From contig NZ_BMTS01000002.1 of NCBI RefSeq assembly GCF_014649795.1, positions 434,001 to 498,000 of the forward strand: a stretch of DNA of 64,000 nucleotides, read 5' to 3'. A program made the position numbers and the translations under genes. The DNA is from Streptomyces melanogenes. Lineage in GTDB: Bacteria; Actinomycetota; Actinomycetes; Streptomycetales; Streptomycetaceae. The notes under the pieces are model-generated. The model was not told the origin of the DNA. It saw only the letters and a list, made by a program, of their open reading frames with translations, and searched no databases. Of this stretch, positions 51,403-60,474 are shown piece by piece. Position 1 is the stretch's first letter. Each line of letters begins with the position of its first letter.

Positions 51403-51456
51403 GCCACCGCCTCCATGCAGGACGTCTGTGCGGAGAGTCTCTCTGACGCGGAACTC

Positions 51457-51474
51457 TGCCAGTAATCACTGGCA
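51457..51474. promoter_or_regulatory. Inverted repeat in the BVMO/merR divergent promoter
   Basis: TGCCAGT-AATC-ACTGGCA is a perfect 7-bp dyad in the 158-bp gap between the divergent operons, near the promoter side of the BVMO operon. It is a candidate operator, although the half-site spacing is shorter than typical for MerR proteins. Confidence 0.5.
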
Positions 51475-51560
51475 CAGTTGGGAGGGTAGAGCAGCGGCAT
51501 ACCGAGCGGTAGGGGTCCGGCCGGGGAAAGTTACTGGCGGTACAACATAGGCTGGCGGAC

Positions 51561-52250
51561 GTGGCAGACGGAGGAGTTGGCAGCGGGCCCGGGGGCGAAC
51601 CCCCCGCCGTACCCCGCGAGTACCGCATGGAGGAGCTGGCCGCCAAGGCCGGGATCACCGTGCGCACGCTGCGGTTCTACCGCGAGCGCGGCCTCATCCC
51701 GCCGCCGCGCCGCGAGGGCCGCATCGCCTGGTACGACGAGCGCCATCTGGCCCGGCTGCACACCATCGCGGCGCTCCTGGAACGCGGCCACACGCTCTCC
51801 GGCATCGCCGATCTGACCGCCGCGTTCGAGTCCGGCCGGGACGCGGGCGAGGCGCTCGGCCTGGTCGAGCCGACGGAGGAGACCCCGGTCCGGCTCACCC
51901 CCGAGGCCCTCGCCGACCACTTCGCGGGCCAGGTGACCCCGGAGAACCTGGCGGCCGCGCTGGACCTCGGCTACCTCGCGGTCGACGGCGAGGAGATCGT
52001 CCACATCAGCCGCCGCCTGCTCGACGTCTCGGCCGCGCTGGTGCGGGAGGGCATTCCGCTGGCGGCGGTGCTGGCGGCGGGGCGCGAGGTCCGCGCCCAC
52101 GCGGACGCGCTGGCCCGCCTGTTCGTGGACCTGCTCCACGCGCACGCGGCGGACCAGGACCTGGCCCGGCTCCGCCCGCTGGCCAAGCACGTGGTGGAGG
52201 CGGAACTGTCCCTTGCGATGGACCGCCGCCTGGCGGGGAGCGCGGACTGA
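51561..52250 (+). CDS. MerR family transcriptional regulator
   Basis: 229 residues. The N-terminal MerR motif is YRMEELAAKAGITVRTLRFYRERGLIPPP, followed by wing and dimerisation helices (LARLHTIAALLERGHTLSGI). The C-terminal 130 residues form a larger effector domain, with no Cys metal site, so it probably senses an organic molecule. GTG 51561 is the start. Divergent from the BVMO operon, which it likely regulates. Confidence 0.88.
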   Translation: MADGGVGSGPGGEPPAVPREYRMEELAAKAGITVRTLRFYRERGLIPPPRREGRIAWYDERHLARLHTIAALLERGHTLSGIADLTAAFESGRDAGEALGLVEPTEETPVRLTPEALADHFAGQVTPENLAAALDLGYLAVDGEEIVHISRRLLDVSAALVREGIPLAAVLAAGREVRAHADALARLFVDLLHAHAADQDLARLRPLAKHVVEAELSLAMDRRLAGSAD

Positions 52251-52284
52251 GGGGTGCGGTGTTTGTCTGCGGGCCGTCCCCAAC

Positions 52285-52380
52285 TGGTCGCGCAGTTCCC
52301 CGCGCCCCTCAAGTAGTCCGCCGCAGCCGGAGAATCCAGCTCAGCCACAGGCTTTTAGGGGCGCGGGGAACTGCGCGACC
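52285..52380. repeat. Palindromic repeat, copy D (inner part only)
   Basis: GGTCGCGCAGTTCCCCGC plus CCCT at 52285-52308 is the exact 24-bp reverse complement of 52357-52380. The flanks also keep TCTGCGGGCCGTCCCCAACT and CCGCAGACGA as in the other copies, but the outer GGGGTGGGG arms are absent. It lies between convergent genes and probably terminates both. Confidence 0.85.
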
Positions 52381-52405
52381 AGCCACCCACCCAGCCGCAG
52401 ACGAA

Positions 52406-55400
52406 TCACCGCGGCGGGAGCCCCGGCCGTCGCCGGTCCGGGGCGTCGGCGTACCCCGGCGGCGTGGCCGCGGGCGTACCCGACAGCAGATCCAGCGCCA
52501 GCTGCACCGCGTCGTCCAGCTGGGCGTGGCGCCCCTCCGCCCAGTCCAGCGGGGTACGCAGGATCTCCAGATCCGGCTCCACCCCGTGGTTCTCGATCGA
52601 CCACTCGTACGTGTCGAACCACGCCGCGTTCATCGGCACAGTGATCACCGTGCCGTCCCCCAGCGTGTGGCGGCCGGTCATGCCGACCACACCGCCCCAG
52701 GTCCGCTGGCCGACCACCGGCCCGAGCCGCAGCAGCCGGAACGCCGCCGTGATCATGTCGCCGTCGGAGGAGGTCGCCTCGTCGGCGAGGGCGACCACCG
52801 GGCCCCTGGGGGCGTTCGAGGCGTACGAGACGGGCTGGGCGTCGCGGGTCAGGTCCCAGCCGATGATCCGGCGGGTGAGCTTCTCGATCACCAGCTCGCT
52901 GATGTGGCCGCCCGCGTTGCCGCGCACGTCGACGATGAGCGCCGGGCGGGACATCTCCAGCCGCAGGTCCCGGTTGAACTGGGCCCAGCCCGAGCCGCCC
53001 ATGTCCGGGATGTGCAGATAGCCGCACTTCTCGCCGCTCAACTCCCGTACCACCGCACGGCGCTTGGCCACCCAGTCCTGGTACCGCAGCGGGCGCTCGT
53101 CCACCAGCGGGACCACCGCGACCCGGCGCGAGCGGCCCTCGCCCTCGGCGGGCTGGAAGGTCAGCTCGACCGTCGTGCCCCCTGAGCCCGCGAGCAGCGG
53201 GTACGGGCCCGTCACCGGGTCCACCGGGCGGCCGTCGACATGGGTGAGCACCGCGCCCTCGCGGATGCCGGTGCCGGCCAGCGGTGAGCGGGCCTTGGAG
53301 TCGGAGGAGTCGCCGGGCAGGATGCGCCGGACCATCCAGCCCTCCTCCCGGTGGACGAAGTCGGCGCCGAGCAGGCCCTGGGGGCGCTGGTAGTGGGGCG
53401 GGCCCTCGTTCCTGCGGGCGGCCGAGACGTACGCGTGCGAGGTGCCCAGCTCGCCGAGGACCTCACGCAGCAGGTCCGCGAACTCGTCGGGGGAGGCGAC
53501 CCGTTCGACCAGCGGGCGGTACTGGTCGAGGACCGCCTTCCAGTCGATGCCGCACATCTGCGGCTCCCAGAAGTACGCGCGGATGATCCGGCCCGCCTCG
53601 TCGTAGGCCTGGCGCCACTCGGAGGGCGGGTCGGCCTCGTGCAGGATCCGGCGCAGGTCCAGATAGACCGTGGAGTCCGAGTCGCCGGACTCGGTGGCGG
53701 GCACGGCCCGCAGCTCGCCCTCGTCGACGACCACCAGACGGCTGCCGTCGCCGCTCACCGCGAACCAGTCGAGGTGGTCGACGAGTTCGGTCTTGCGGGC
53801 CTTGGTGATGTCGAAGTGCTCCAGGGTCGGGCGGCCCGAGGTGTCCGCCGGGTTGGCGAACGTCTCGCCGAGCGCGCCCGAGATGGGCCAGCGCAGCCAC
53901 ACGAGGCCGCCGCCGGAGACGGGGTTGAGCGCCGAGTACTTGGAGGCCGCCACCGGGAACGGCGTCACCCGGCTCTCCAGGCCCTCCACCTCGACCGTGA
54001 CCGTCCCGTCGCCGCTCTCCTCCATCGGGTCGAGCCCGCCCGCCGCCGGACGCCCGTCGGGCAGCAGCGCGAAGGGGGAGGGGGTGGCCGAGGAGAGCGG
54101 GACGAGGTACGGGCGGCAGCCGAGCGGGAAGGAGAGGTCGCCGGTGTGGACGTCGTAGACCGGGTCGAAGCCGCGCCAGGACAGGAAGGCGAGATAGCGG
54201 CCGTCCCGGGTGAACACCGGGTTCTCGTCCTCGAAGCGGCCGTTGGTCACGTCCACGATGACCCGGGCGCCGGGACCGGAGATCCGGGCCATCTTGATCT
54301 GGCGCAGGGAGCGGCCGATGCCCGGGTGGGACCAGGTCAGCCAGGCCCCGTCGGGCGAGAAGGCCAGGTCGCGGACGGGGCCGTTGATCGACCGGATCAG
54401 CTCGGTGACCTCGCCGTTGGACTCCTCGGTGGCGTCGATCAGCAGCAGTCGGCCGTCGTGCGAGGCGATCGCGAGGCGTTCGCCCTCCGGGTCGGAGAGG
54501 AGTTCCTGGACCCGCCCGAGCTCCCCGGAGGCCAGCCTTCTCGGCTCGCGGTCGCCGCTGGCCCGGGGCAGGTACGCGATCTCCACCGCGTCCTCCCCGT
54601 CCGCGTCCGTCACGTACGCCACCTGGCCGCCGGTGCCCAGCATCTCGGGCAGCCGGACGCGGACCCCGGCGGTGTCGGTGATGGTGCGGGCCGGGCCGTC
54701 GCGGTGGGTCAGCCAGTACAGGCTGCCGCGCACCACGACCGCGCTGGCCCGGCCGGTGGTGTCGACCGAGAGCGCGTCCACATGGCTGGCCGCGGGCACC
54801 TGGTACGTACGCCGCCCGGCGCGCGGGCCGCCCAGGCGCACGTCCAGGCGGCGCGGGGCCGAGTCCGGGGTGAGCGCGTCGACGATCCACAGGTCGCCCG
54901 CGCACTGGTAGACCACCCGGCGCCCGTCCGAGGAGGCGTGCCGGGCGTAGTACTCGTCGTGGTCGGTGTGCCGGCGCAGGTCGGAGCCGTCGGGCAGACA
55001 GGAGTAGAGGTTGCCCACCCCCTCGTGGTCGGAGAGGAACGCGATGCGGTCCGCCACGAACATCACCGAGTCGAGGTGGCCGCCGATGTCCGGGAGCAGC
55101 CGTTCGCCGTGCAGCCACAGCCGGCCCATGGCGCCGCCCCGGTAGCGCTTCCAGGCGGCGGGCTCGTGCGGCGGCTTGCCGGTGAGCAGCAGGGTGCGGC
55201 GCTCGCCGTCGAGGTCGGTGACCGCGATGTCCGAGACCGGGCCCCAGGGCAGCCGCCCGCCGGGGGAGCCGTCGGTGGGGACGCTGTAGGACCAGGAGAA
55301 GTACGAGAAGGGCTGGCCGTGCGAGGAGACGGCCAGGATGTGGCCGTCGGGGGTCCAGCCGCAGACCCGGGTGTCGGTCGAGCCCCAGTAGGTCAGCCGC

Positions 55401-55693
55401 CGGGCCGGGCCGCCGCCGACGGGGGCCAGATGGATCTCCGGGTCCAGGCTGCGCCAGGTCGTGTACGCGATCTGCTGGCCGTCGGGGGAGAACCGGGGGT
55501 GGCTGACCTTGGTGCGGTCGACGGTGACCCGCCAGGCCCGCGAGGGGCTGTGGCCGGCCGGGACCAGGGGCGCGACCCACAGGTCGTCCTCGGCGGCGAA
55601 GCAGATCAAGTCGTCGTGCAGATGCGGGAAGCGGAGGTATGCGCCCTCGGTCACAGGCGCCGGCTGCTGGTCGTCCTCGCGTGCGTCGCTCAC
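52406..55693 (-). CDS. Tricorn-type protease (beta-propeller, PDZ, S41 peptidase)
   Basis: 1095 residues. The N-terminal two-thirds are WD/YVTN-like propeller repeats (for example HPRFSPDGQQIAYTTW and DLAFSPDGAWLTW), which form the substrate-channel propellers in tricorn. A PDZ-like domain and a C-terminal S41 domain follow, with DVRGNAGGHISELVIEKL and LADEATSSDGDMI, where the Ser nucleophile is expected. Tricorn degrades peptides released by the proteasome. No signal peptide is visible, so it is cytoplasmic. It is divergent from tetR-MMPL. Confidence 0.92.
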   Translation of the reverse strand: MSDAREDDQQPAPVTEGAYLRFPHLHDDLICFAAEDDLWVAPLVPAGHSPSRAWRVTVDRTKVSHPRFSPDGQQIAYTTWRSLDPEIHLAPVGGGPARRLTYWGSTDTRVCGWTPDGHILAVSSHGQPFSYFSWSYSVPTDGSPGGRLPWGPVSDIAVTDLDGERRTLLLTGKPPHEPAAWKRYRGGAMGRLWLHGERLLPDIGGHLDSVMFVADRIAFLSDHEGVGNLYSCLPDGSDLRRHTDHDEYYARHASSDGRRVVYQCAGDLWIVDALTPDSAPRRLDVRLGGPRAGRRTYQVPAASHVDALSVDTTGRASAVVVRGSLYWLTHRDGPARTITDTAGVRVRLPEMLGTGGQVAYVTDADGEDAVEIAYLPRASGDREPRRLASGELGRVQELLSDPEGERLAIASHDGRLLLIDATEESNGEVTELIRSINGPVRDLAFSPDGAWLTWSHPGIGRSLRQIKMARISGPGARVIVDVTNGRFEDENPVFTRDGRYLAFLSWRGFDPVYDVHTGDLSFPLGCRPYLVPLSSATPSPFALLPDGRPAAGGLDPMEESGDGTVTVEVEGLESRVTPFPVAASKYSALNPVSGGGLVWLRWPISGALGETFANPADTSGRPTLEHFDITKARKTELVDHLDWFAVSGDGSRLVVVDEGELRAVPATESGDSDSTVYLDLRRILHEADPPSEWRQAYDEAGRIIRAYFWEPQMCGIDWKAVLDQYRPLVERVASPDEFADLLREVLGELGTSHAYVSAARRNEGPPHYQRPQGLLGADFVHREEGWMVRRILPGDSSDSKARSPLAGTGIREGAVLTHVDGRPVDPVTGPYPLLAGSGGTTVELTFQPAEGEGRSRRVAVVPLVDERPLRYQDWVAKRRAVVRELSGEKCGYLHIPDMGGSGWAQFNRDLRLEMSRPALIVDVRGNAGGHISELVIEKLTRRIIGWDLTRDAQPVSYASNAPRGPVVALADEATSSDGDMITAAFRLLRLGPVVGQRTWGGVVGMTGRHTLGDGTVITVPMNAAWFDTYEWSIENHGVEPDLEILRTPLDWAEGRHAQLDDAVQLALDLLSGTPAATPPGYADAPDRRRPGLPPR

Positions 55694-55764
55694 TCGTCAA
55701 TGCTTTCCGCGCGACGGGGGTGCGGCAACTTATGGAGGCTTGACAGTTGTGGCGCAGAACACAA

Positions 55765-55828
55765 GCGAAACGGTTTCGTTTCGCTCGGCGGGAGCGATAT
55801 CTTCTGATGAGTACGAAACCGTTTCGTT
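55765..55828. promoter_or_regulatory. Paired TetR operators
   Basis: Two near-identical 15-bp dyads lie in the tricorn/tetR divergent gap: GCGAAACGGTTTCGT at 55765-55779 and ACGAAACCGTTTCGT at about 55814-55828. Both fit CGAAAC-S-GTTTCG. The second is about 20 bp before the tetR start codon, so repression of tetR itself is very likely. The MMPL gene downstream is probably covered by the same transcript. Confidence 0.75.
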
Positions 55829-55846
55829 CGGATGGGAGGTCGAGAC

Positions 55847-56422
55847 ATGGCGAGCAGGCTCACGGCCGAACGTGAGGCAGAGCTGTACGAGTCGGTCCTC
55901 GACCTGCTGCGCGAGGTCGGCTACGACGCCCTGACGATGGACGCCGTCGCCGCCCGTACCCGCTCCAGCAAGGCCACCCTCTACCGTCAGTGGGGGAACA
56001 AGCCGGAGCTGGTCGCGCGGGCGCTGCGGCACAACAAGCCGGTCGGTCTCCACGAGATCGACACCGGCTCGCTGCGCCGCGACTTCCACGAGCTGGTCGG
56101 TCTTGAGGACGACTGCAAGCTGGAGAAGGACTCCGCGCTGATGCGGGGCCTGATGCGCGCCGTCCACGACAACCCGGACCTCCACCAGGCGCTGCGCGAA
56201 GTGCTGATCGAGCCGGAGATCACCGGCCTCGACCAGGTGCTGCGGCGCGCGGTGGAACGCGGCGAGGTCCGCGCGGACTGTCCCGCGCTCCCCTACGTCG
56301 TACATATGCTGGTCGGCGCCTTCGTCGCCCGGCAGCTCGTCGAGGACAAGCCGGTGGACAAGGCCTTCCTCGGAAACTACATCGACGCCGTGGTCCTCCC
56401 CGCCCTCGGCGACCCCGTCTAG
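55847..56422 (+). CDS. TetR family regulator of the MMPL exporter
   Basis: 191 residues. The helix-turn-helix is ALTMDAVAARTRSSKATLYRQW (about residues 29-50), where the YRQW variant of the TetR recognition helix is seen in MMPL-associated regulators. ATG 55847 follows GGGAGG; an in-frame ATG 15 bases upstream overlaps that site. It is followed at 97 bp by the MMPL gene and preceded by paired CGAAAC-S-GTTTCG operators. The inducing ligand is unknown. Confidence 0.9.
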   Translation: MASRLTAEREAELYESVLDLLREVGYDALTMDAVAARTRSSKATLYRQWGNKPELVARALRHNKPVGLHEIDTGSLRRDFHELVGLEDDCKLEKDSALMRGLMRAVHDNPDLHQALREVLIEPEITGLDQVLRRAVERGEVRADCPALPYVVHMLVGAFVARQLVEDKPVDKAFLGNYIDAVVLPALGDPV

Positions 56423-56519
56423 CTCCCCACCAACCTGCCCCACCTGACGTACGCCGCTCTCGTCGTCGGGCTGGTTATCCACGCCCTGTTTCCATCGACC
56501 CGACCGGGAGTACGCCCTC

Positions 56520-58739
56520 GTGGCCACGTTCCTCTACCGACTCGGCAGGTTCGCCTTCAGGCGCCGCCGCTATGTCGCCCTGGTGTGGGTGGCGCTGCTG
56601 TTCCTCGCCGGATTCGGCGCCGCGTCCGCCTCCACTCCTTCCGCCAGCTCCTTCTCGATGCCCGGCACCGAGGCCCAGAAGGCCTTCGACCTGCTGGAGC
56701 AGCGCTTCCCGGGGGGCAGCGCCGACGGCGCCACCGCCCGTATCGTCTTCAAGGCCCCGGCCGGCAAGTCCATGAACGACGCGGCCGAGAAGGCCGAGGT
56801 CGACAAGGTCGTCGCCGAGCTGCCCAAGGGCTCGAAGCAGGTCGCCTCGGTGACCGACCCGTACCAGGCGAACGCCGTCTCCAAGGACGGCTCGACCGCG
56901 TACATATCCGTGAAGTACAAGGTCAACGGCATGGCCCTGGAGGACAGCGACCGCAAGTCGCTGGAGGACTCCGGCAAGGCCGCGCAGAAGGCCGGGCTCA
57001 CCGTCGAGATCGGCGGTGACGCGCTCCAGGCCAAGCCCGAGACGGGCTCCGGCGAGATCATCGGTGTGGTGATCGCCGGCATCGTGCTGATGATCACCTT
57101 CGGCTCGCTGATCGCGGCCGGGCTCCCGCTGGTCACCGCCATCATCGGCGTCGGCATCGGCGTCTCGACCATCACCGCGCTCGCCAACGTCCTGGACCTC
57201 GGCAACACCACCTCGACGCTGGCCTCGATGATCGGCCTCGCGGTCGGCATCGACTACGCGCTCTTCATCGTCTCGCGCTACCGGGCCGAGCTCCGCGAGG
57301 GCCGGGACCGCGAGGAAGCGATCGGCCGGGCCGTCGGAACCGCCGGTTCCGCCGTCGTCTTCGCCGGTCTCACCGTCGTCATCGCGCTGTGCGGCCTCGC
57401 GGTCGTCAACATCCCGATGCTCACCAAGATGGGCGTGGCCGCGGCCGGTACGGTCGTGATCGCCGTCCTGATCGCGCTCACCCTGATCCCGGCGGTGCTC
57501 GGCTTCACGGGCAAGCGCGTCTTCGGCCGCCGCACCCGCAAGAAGATGGAGGCCGGCACGGCCGAGGCCGCCACCGAGGCCAAGCCGAACATGGGCACCC
57601 GCTGGTCCAGCTTCGTGCTGCGCAAGCCGATCTGGGTGCTGCTCGCCGGTGTGATCGGGCTCGGCGCCGTCGCCGTCCCGGCCGCCTCCCTGGAGATGGG
57701 CCTGCCCGACGACGGCTCGCAGCCGACGTCGACGACCCAGCGCCGCGCCTACGACACCCTCTCCGACGGCTTCGGCCCGGGCTTCAACGGCCCGCTGATG
57801 ATCGTCGTGGACGGCGCCAAGGCCGGCGGTGCCAAGGCCGCGGCCGACCGCACCTCCGACACCATCAAGAAGCTGCCGGACGTCGCCGAGGTCATGGCGC
57901 CCGCCCTCAACAAGGAGGGCGACACCGCGACCATCACGGTCGTGCCGAAGTCCAAGCCGTCCTCCAAGGACACCGAGGACCTGGTCCACTCGATCCGGGA
58001 CGCGGGCAAGGACATCAAGTCCGAGACCAAGGCCGAGGTCCTGGTCACCGGTGCGACCGCGATGAACATCGACTTCTCGCAGCGCATGAACGACGCCCTG
58101 CTGCCCTATCTGGCGCTCGTGGTGGGCCTGGCCTTCCTGCTCCTGATGGTGGTCTTCCGCTCGATCCTGGTTCCGCTGAAGGCGGCCCTCGGCTTCCTGC
58201 TCTCGGTGGTCGCCGCCCTCGGCGCGGTCGTCGCGGTCTTCCAGTGGGGCTGGCTCGGCGGGCTGTTCGGGGTGGAGAACCCCGGCCCGATCATGTCGAT
58301 GATGCCGATCTTCATGGTCGGTGTGGTCTTCGGCCTGGCGATGGACTACGAGGTCTTCCTCGTCACCCGGATGCGCGAGGCGTTCGTCCACGGCGAGCGT
58401 CCCGGCCAGGCGATCGTGACCGGTTTCCGGCACGGCGCCCGGGTGGTCACCGCCGCCGCGGTGATCATGATCGCGGTCTTCTCCGGCTTCATCGGGGCCA
58501 GCGACCAGATGATCAAGATGATCGGCTTCGCCCTGGCGATCGCGGTCTTCTTCGACGCCTTCGTGGTCCGCATGGCGATCGTCCCGGCGGTGCTCGCGCT
58601 GCTCGGCTCGAAGGCCTGGTGGCTGCCGGGCTGGCTGGAGCGGATCCTGCCCAACGTCGACGTCGAGGGCGAGGGCCTGAAGGCCCACGCGGCGAAGGCG
58701 TCCGACGGCGACGACGACCGCGAGCTCGCGCGCGTCTGA
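56520..58739 (+). CDS. MMPL/RND-type exporter
   Basis: 739 residues with 12 predicted transmembrane helices in two halves. TM1 (YVALVWVALLFLAGFGAA) is followed by a large extracytoplasmic domain. VGIDYALFIVSRYR and GLAMDYEVFLVTRMRE are the two copies of the family motif holding the proton-relay Asp-Tyr pairs. MMPL proteins export lipids or hydrophobic small molecules. GTG 56520 follows GGGAG at 11 bases. Terminator at 58791-58825. Confidence 0.93.
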   Translation: MATFLYRLGRFAFRRRRYVALVWVALLFLAGFGAASASTPSASSFSMPGTEAQKAFDLLEQRFPGGSADGATARIVFKAPAGKSMNDAAEKAEVDKVVAELPKGSKQVASVTDPYQANAVSKDGSTAYISVKYKVNGMALEDSDRKSLEDSGKAAQKAGLTVEIGGDALQAKPETGSGEIIGVVIAGIVLMITFGSLIAAGLPLVTAIIGVGIGVSTITALANVLDLGNTTSTLASMIGLAVGIDYALFIVSRYRAELREGRDREEAIGRAVGTAGSAVVFAGLTVVIALCGLAVVNIPMLTKMGVAAAGTVVIAVLIALTLIPAVLGFTGKRVFGRRTRKKMEAGTAEAATEAKPNMGTRWSSFVLRKPIWVLLAGVIGLGAVAVPAASLEMGLPDDGSQPTSTTQRRAYDTLSDGFGPGFNGPLMIVVDGAKAGGAKAAADRTSDTIKKLPDVAEVMAPALNKEGDTATITVVPKSKPSSKDTEDLVHSIRDAGKDIKSETKAEVLVTGATAMNIDFSQRMNDALLPYLALVVGLAFLLLMVVFRSILVPLKAALGFLLSVVAALGAVVAVFQWGWLGGLFGVENPGPIMSMMPIFMVGVVFGLAMDYEVFLVTRMREAFVHGERPGQAIVTGFRHGARVVTAAAVIMIAVFSGFIGASDQMIKMIGFALAIAVFFDAFVVRMAIVPAVLALLGSKAWWLPGWLERILPNVDVEGEGLKAHAAKASDGDDDRELARV

Positions 58740-58790
58740 CCCGTCACCCGTGACGCCCACGGCCTGTGGGGACGGGACCGTGCGGCAATG

Positions 58791-58825
58791 AGCCGGCCCC
58801 TACGCATCACGCGTAGGGGCCGGCT
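58791..58825. terminator. Terminator after the MMPL gene
   Basis: AGCCGGCCCCTACGC (58791-58805) pairs perfectly with GCGTAGGGGCCGGCT (58811-58825), with a 5-nt loop and CTTTC following. It is shared with the convergent SsgA-like gene. Confidence 0.9.
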
Positions 58826-58859
58826 CTTTCACTGCGTACGTCCGGCTACGCCGGGGTGC

Positions 58860-59210
58860 TCAGGCCCGTCCGCTCGGCGCGGGCGTCACGCTGTACGTAT
58901 GCCGCAGAAAGCGGACCAGGGGCGAGCTGTCGAACTGGACCACCGCGACGCCGTCCGGGGAGTGGAACTCCAGGACGGTCTGGGCCCGGCCGCACGGCCA
59001 GACCGAGACGTCGCCGCGCCGGGTGGGGCCGCGCAGCCCGGCCTCCAGGAGCGTGCGGGGGAAGACCCACTCGTTGCCACCTGGGAACTCGAAGCGCACG
59101 GTCAGCGGATCCTCGGCGGGGTCGTAGCGCAGGGCGACCGGAACGGGGCGGTGGTGCGGGGCGTCGGAGACGATCCTCGCGCGGGCGTGTTCCTCGACGG
59201 CGGGGGACAT
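58860..59210 (-). CDS. SsgA-like (SALP) sporulation/cell-division protein
   Basis: 116 residues. ALRYDPAEDPLTVRFEF, WVFPRTLLEAGL and GDVSVWPCG are the conserved strands of the SsgA family, which is unique to sporulating actinobacteria and controls septum site, peptidoglycan maintenance or autolysis. ATG 59210 follows GAGGAG at 7 bases. Which SALP group it belongs to cannot be decided here; the short C-terminus argues against SsgA itself. Confidence 0.9.
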   Translation of the reverse strand: MSPAVEEHARARIVSDAPHHRPVPVALRYDPAEDPLTVRFEFPGGNEWVFPRTLLEAGLRGPTRRGDVSVWPCGRAQTVLEFHSPDGVAVVQFDSSPLVRFLRHTYSVTPAPSGRA

Positions 59211-59326
59211 CAGTCGCTCCTCACACTCACACTGCGCAGCTTTTCATGCTCTCTGTCATTAAATGTCGCATATTTCGAGGGGCGCGCCGGGCGTGAGAAG
59301 GGTTGGTAAATCTCACTGATGCGCTC

Positions 59327-59343
59327 TTGCGACCCCTTCGCAG
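59327..59343. promoter_or_regulatory. Possible Nur (nickel) box upstream of cbiM
   Basis: TTGCGA-N5-TCGCAG resembles the Nur box tTGCaa-N5-ttGCAA of Streptomyces, with a mismatch in each half. It lies 69 bp before the transporter start. No cobalamin riboswitch is visible upstream, which slightly favours nickel control. Confidence 0.4.
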
Positions 59344-59411
59344 GTGCACGACTATCATCGAGCGGTTCCTTCGAACACTTCCAGCCATCCCGGCCCCAGC
59401 GGAGACCACCC

Positions 59412-60473
59412 ATGCATGTCCCGGACGGATTCATCAACGCCCCCGTCTCCGCGATAGCCGGAGTCGGCGCGGCCGCCGCCATCGCGGTCAGCCTGCGCGG
59501 GGCCCGACGTGAACTCGACGAGAAGACGGCCCCGCTCGCGGGTCTGGTCGCGGCCTTCATCTTCGCCGTGCAGATGCTGAACTTCCCCGTGGCGGCCGGC
59601 ACGAGCGGCCATCTGCTCGGCGGGGCGCTCGCCGCGATACTCGTCGGGCCGTACACCGGCGTCCTCTGTGTCTCGGTCGTGCTCCTCATGCAGGGCATCC
59701 TCTTCGCCGACGGCGGCCTGACCGCGCTCGGCGTCAACATCACCGACATGGCGATCGTGACGACGGTCGTGGCGTACACCGTCTTCCGGGGCCTGGTGAA
59801 GGTGCTGCCCCGCAGGCGGAGCTCCATCACCGCGGCCACCTTCGTCGCCGCCCTCCTCTCCGTCCCGGCCGCCGCCCTCGCCTTCACCGCGATCTACGCG
59901 GCCGGCGGCACCACCGACGTCCCCCTCGGCAAGGTGCTCACCGCGATGGTCGGCGTGCACATCCTGATCGGCATCGGCGAGGCCGCGATCACCGCGCTCA
60001 CCGTGGGCGCGGTCATCGCCGTACGGCCCGACCTCGTCCACGGGGCCCGTGGACTGCACGCCCCGCTGAAGCTGCGCGTGGGCGGCGAACTGGTCGACGC
60101 CCCCGCTCCTGAGCCCGTACCCGCCGCAGCCCGCTCCACGCACAAGGTCCGCGCCACCTTCATCGTCGCCGCCCTGCTGCTGGCGGGATTCTTCTCCTTC
60201 TACGCGTCCGCCTCGCCCGACGGCCTGGAGAAGGTCGCCCACGACAAGGGCATCGACACCCAGGAGAAGAAGCACGCCACCGAGGACTCGCCGCTCGCGG
60301 GCTACTCGGTGAAGGACATCGGCAACGACCGGGTCGCCACCGGCCTCGCGGGCATGATCGGCGTCGCCGTGACGGTCGGCGTCGGCAGCGGGATCTTCTG
60401 GGCCGTGCGCCGCCGCAAGGGCAGCGCGGCCGACGCCACGCCCACCGCGGTGCCCCAGACGGAGAAGGTCTGA
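59412..60473 (+). CDS. cbiM: ECF transporter substrate-capture protein CbiM/NikM with fused CbiN-like/PDGLE tail
   Basis: 353 residues. The N-terminus MHVPDGFINAP is the metal-binding signature of CbiM/NikM, where Met1 and His2 coordinate Co2+ or Ni2+, so the ATG at 59412 must be the start despite an open frame upstream. Seven hydrophobic segments follow, with GHLLGGALAAILVGP conserved. A C-terminal region carries a further TM helix, the segment SPDGLEKVAHDKG (PDGLE domain) and a final TM helix, replacing a separate cbiN. Metal identity, cobalt or nickel, is not settled. Confidence 0.9.
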   Translation: MHVPDGFINAPVSAIAGVGAAAAIAVSLRGARRELDEKTAPLAGLVAAFIFAVQMLNFPVAAGTSGHLLGGALAAILVGPYTGVLCVSVVLLMQGILFADGGLTALGVNITDMAIVTTVVAYTVFRGLVKVLPRRRSSITAATFVAALLSVPAAALAFTAIYAAGGTTDVPLGKVLTAMVGVHILIGIGEAAITALTVGAVIAVRPDLVHGARGLHAPLKLRVGGELVDAPAPEPVPAAARSTHKVRATFIVAALLLAGFFSFYASASPDGLEKVAHDKGIDTQEKKHATEDSPLAGYSVKDIGNDRVATGLAGMIGVAVTVGVGSGIFWAVRRRKGSAADATPTAVPQTEKV

Positions 60474-60474
60474 C

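Noticed and set aside
59211..59411. Cobalamin riboswitch upstream of cbiM
   Set aside because: No B12-box-like sequence or the expected multi-helix layout could be found in the 200-bp leader.
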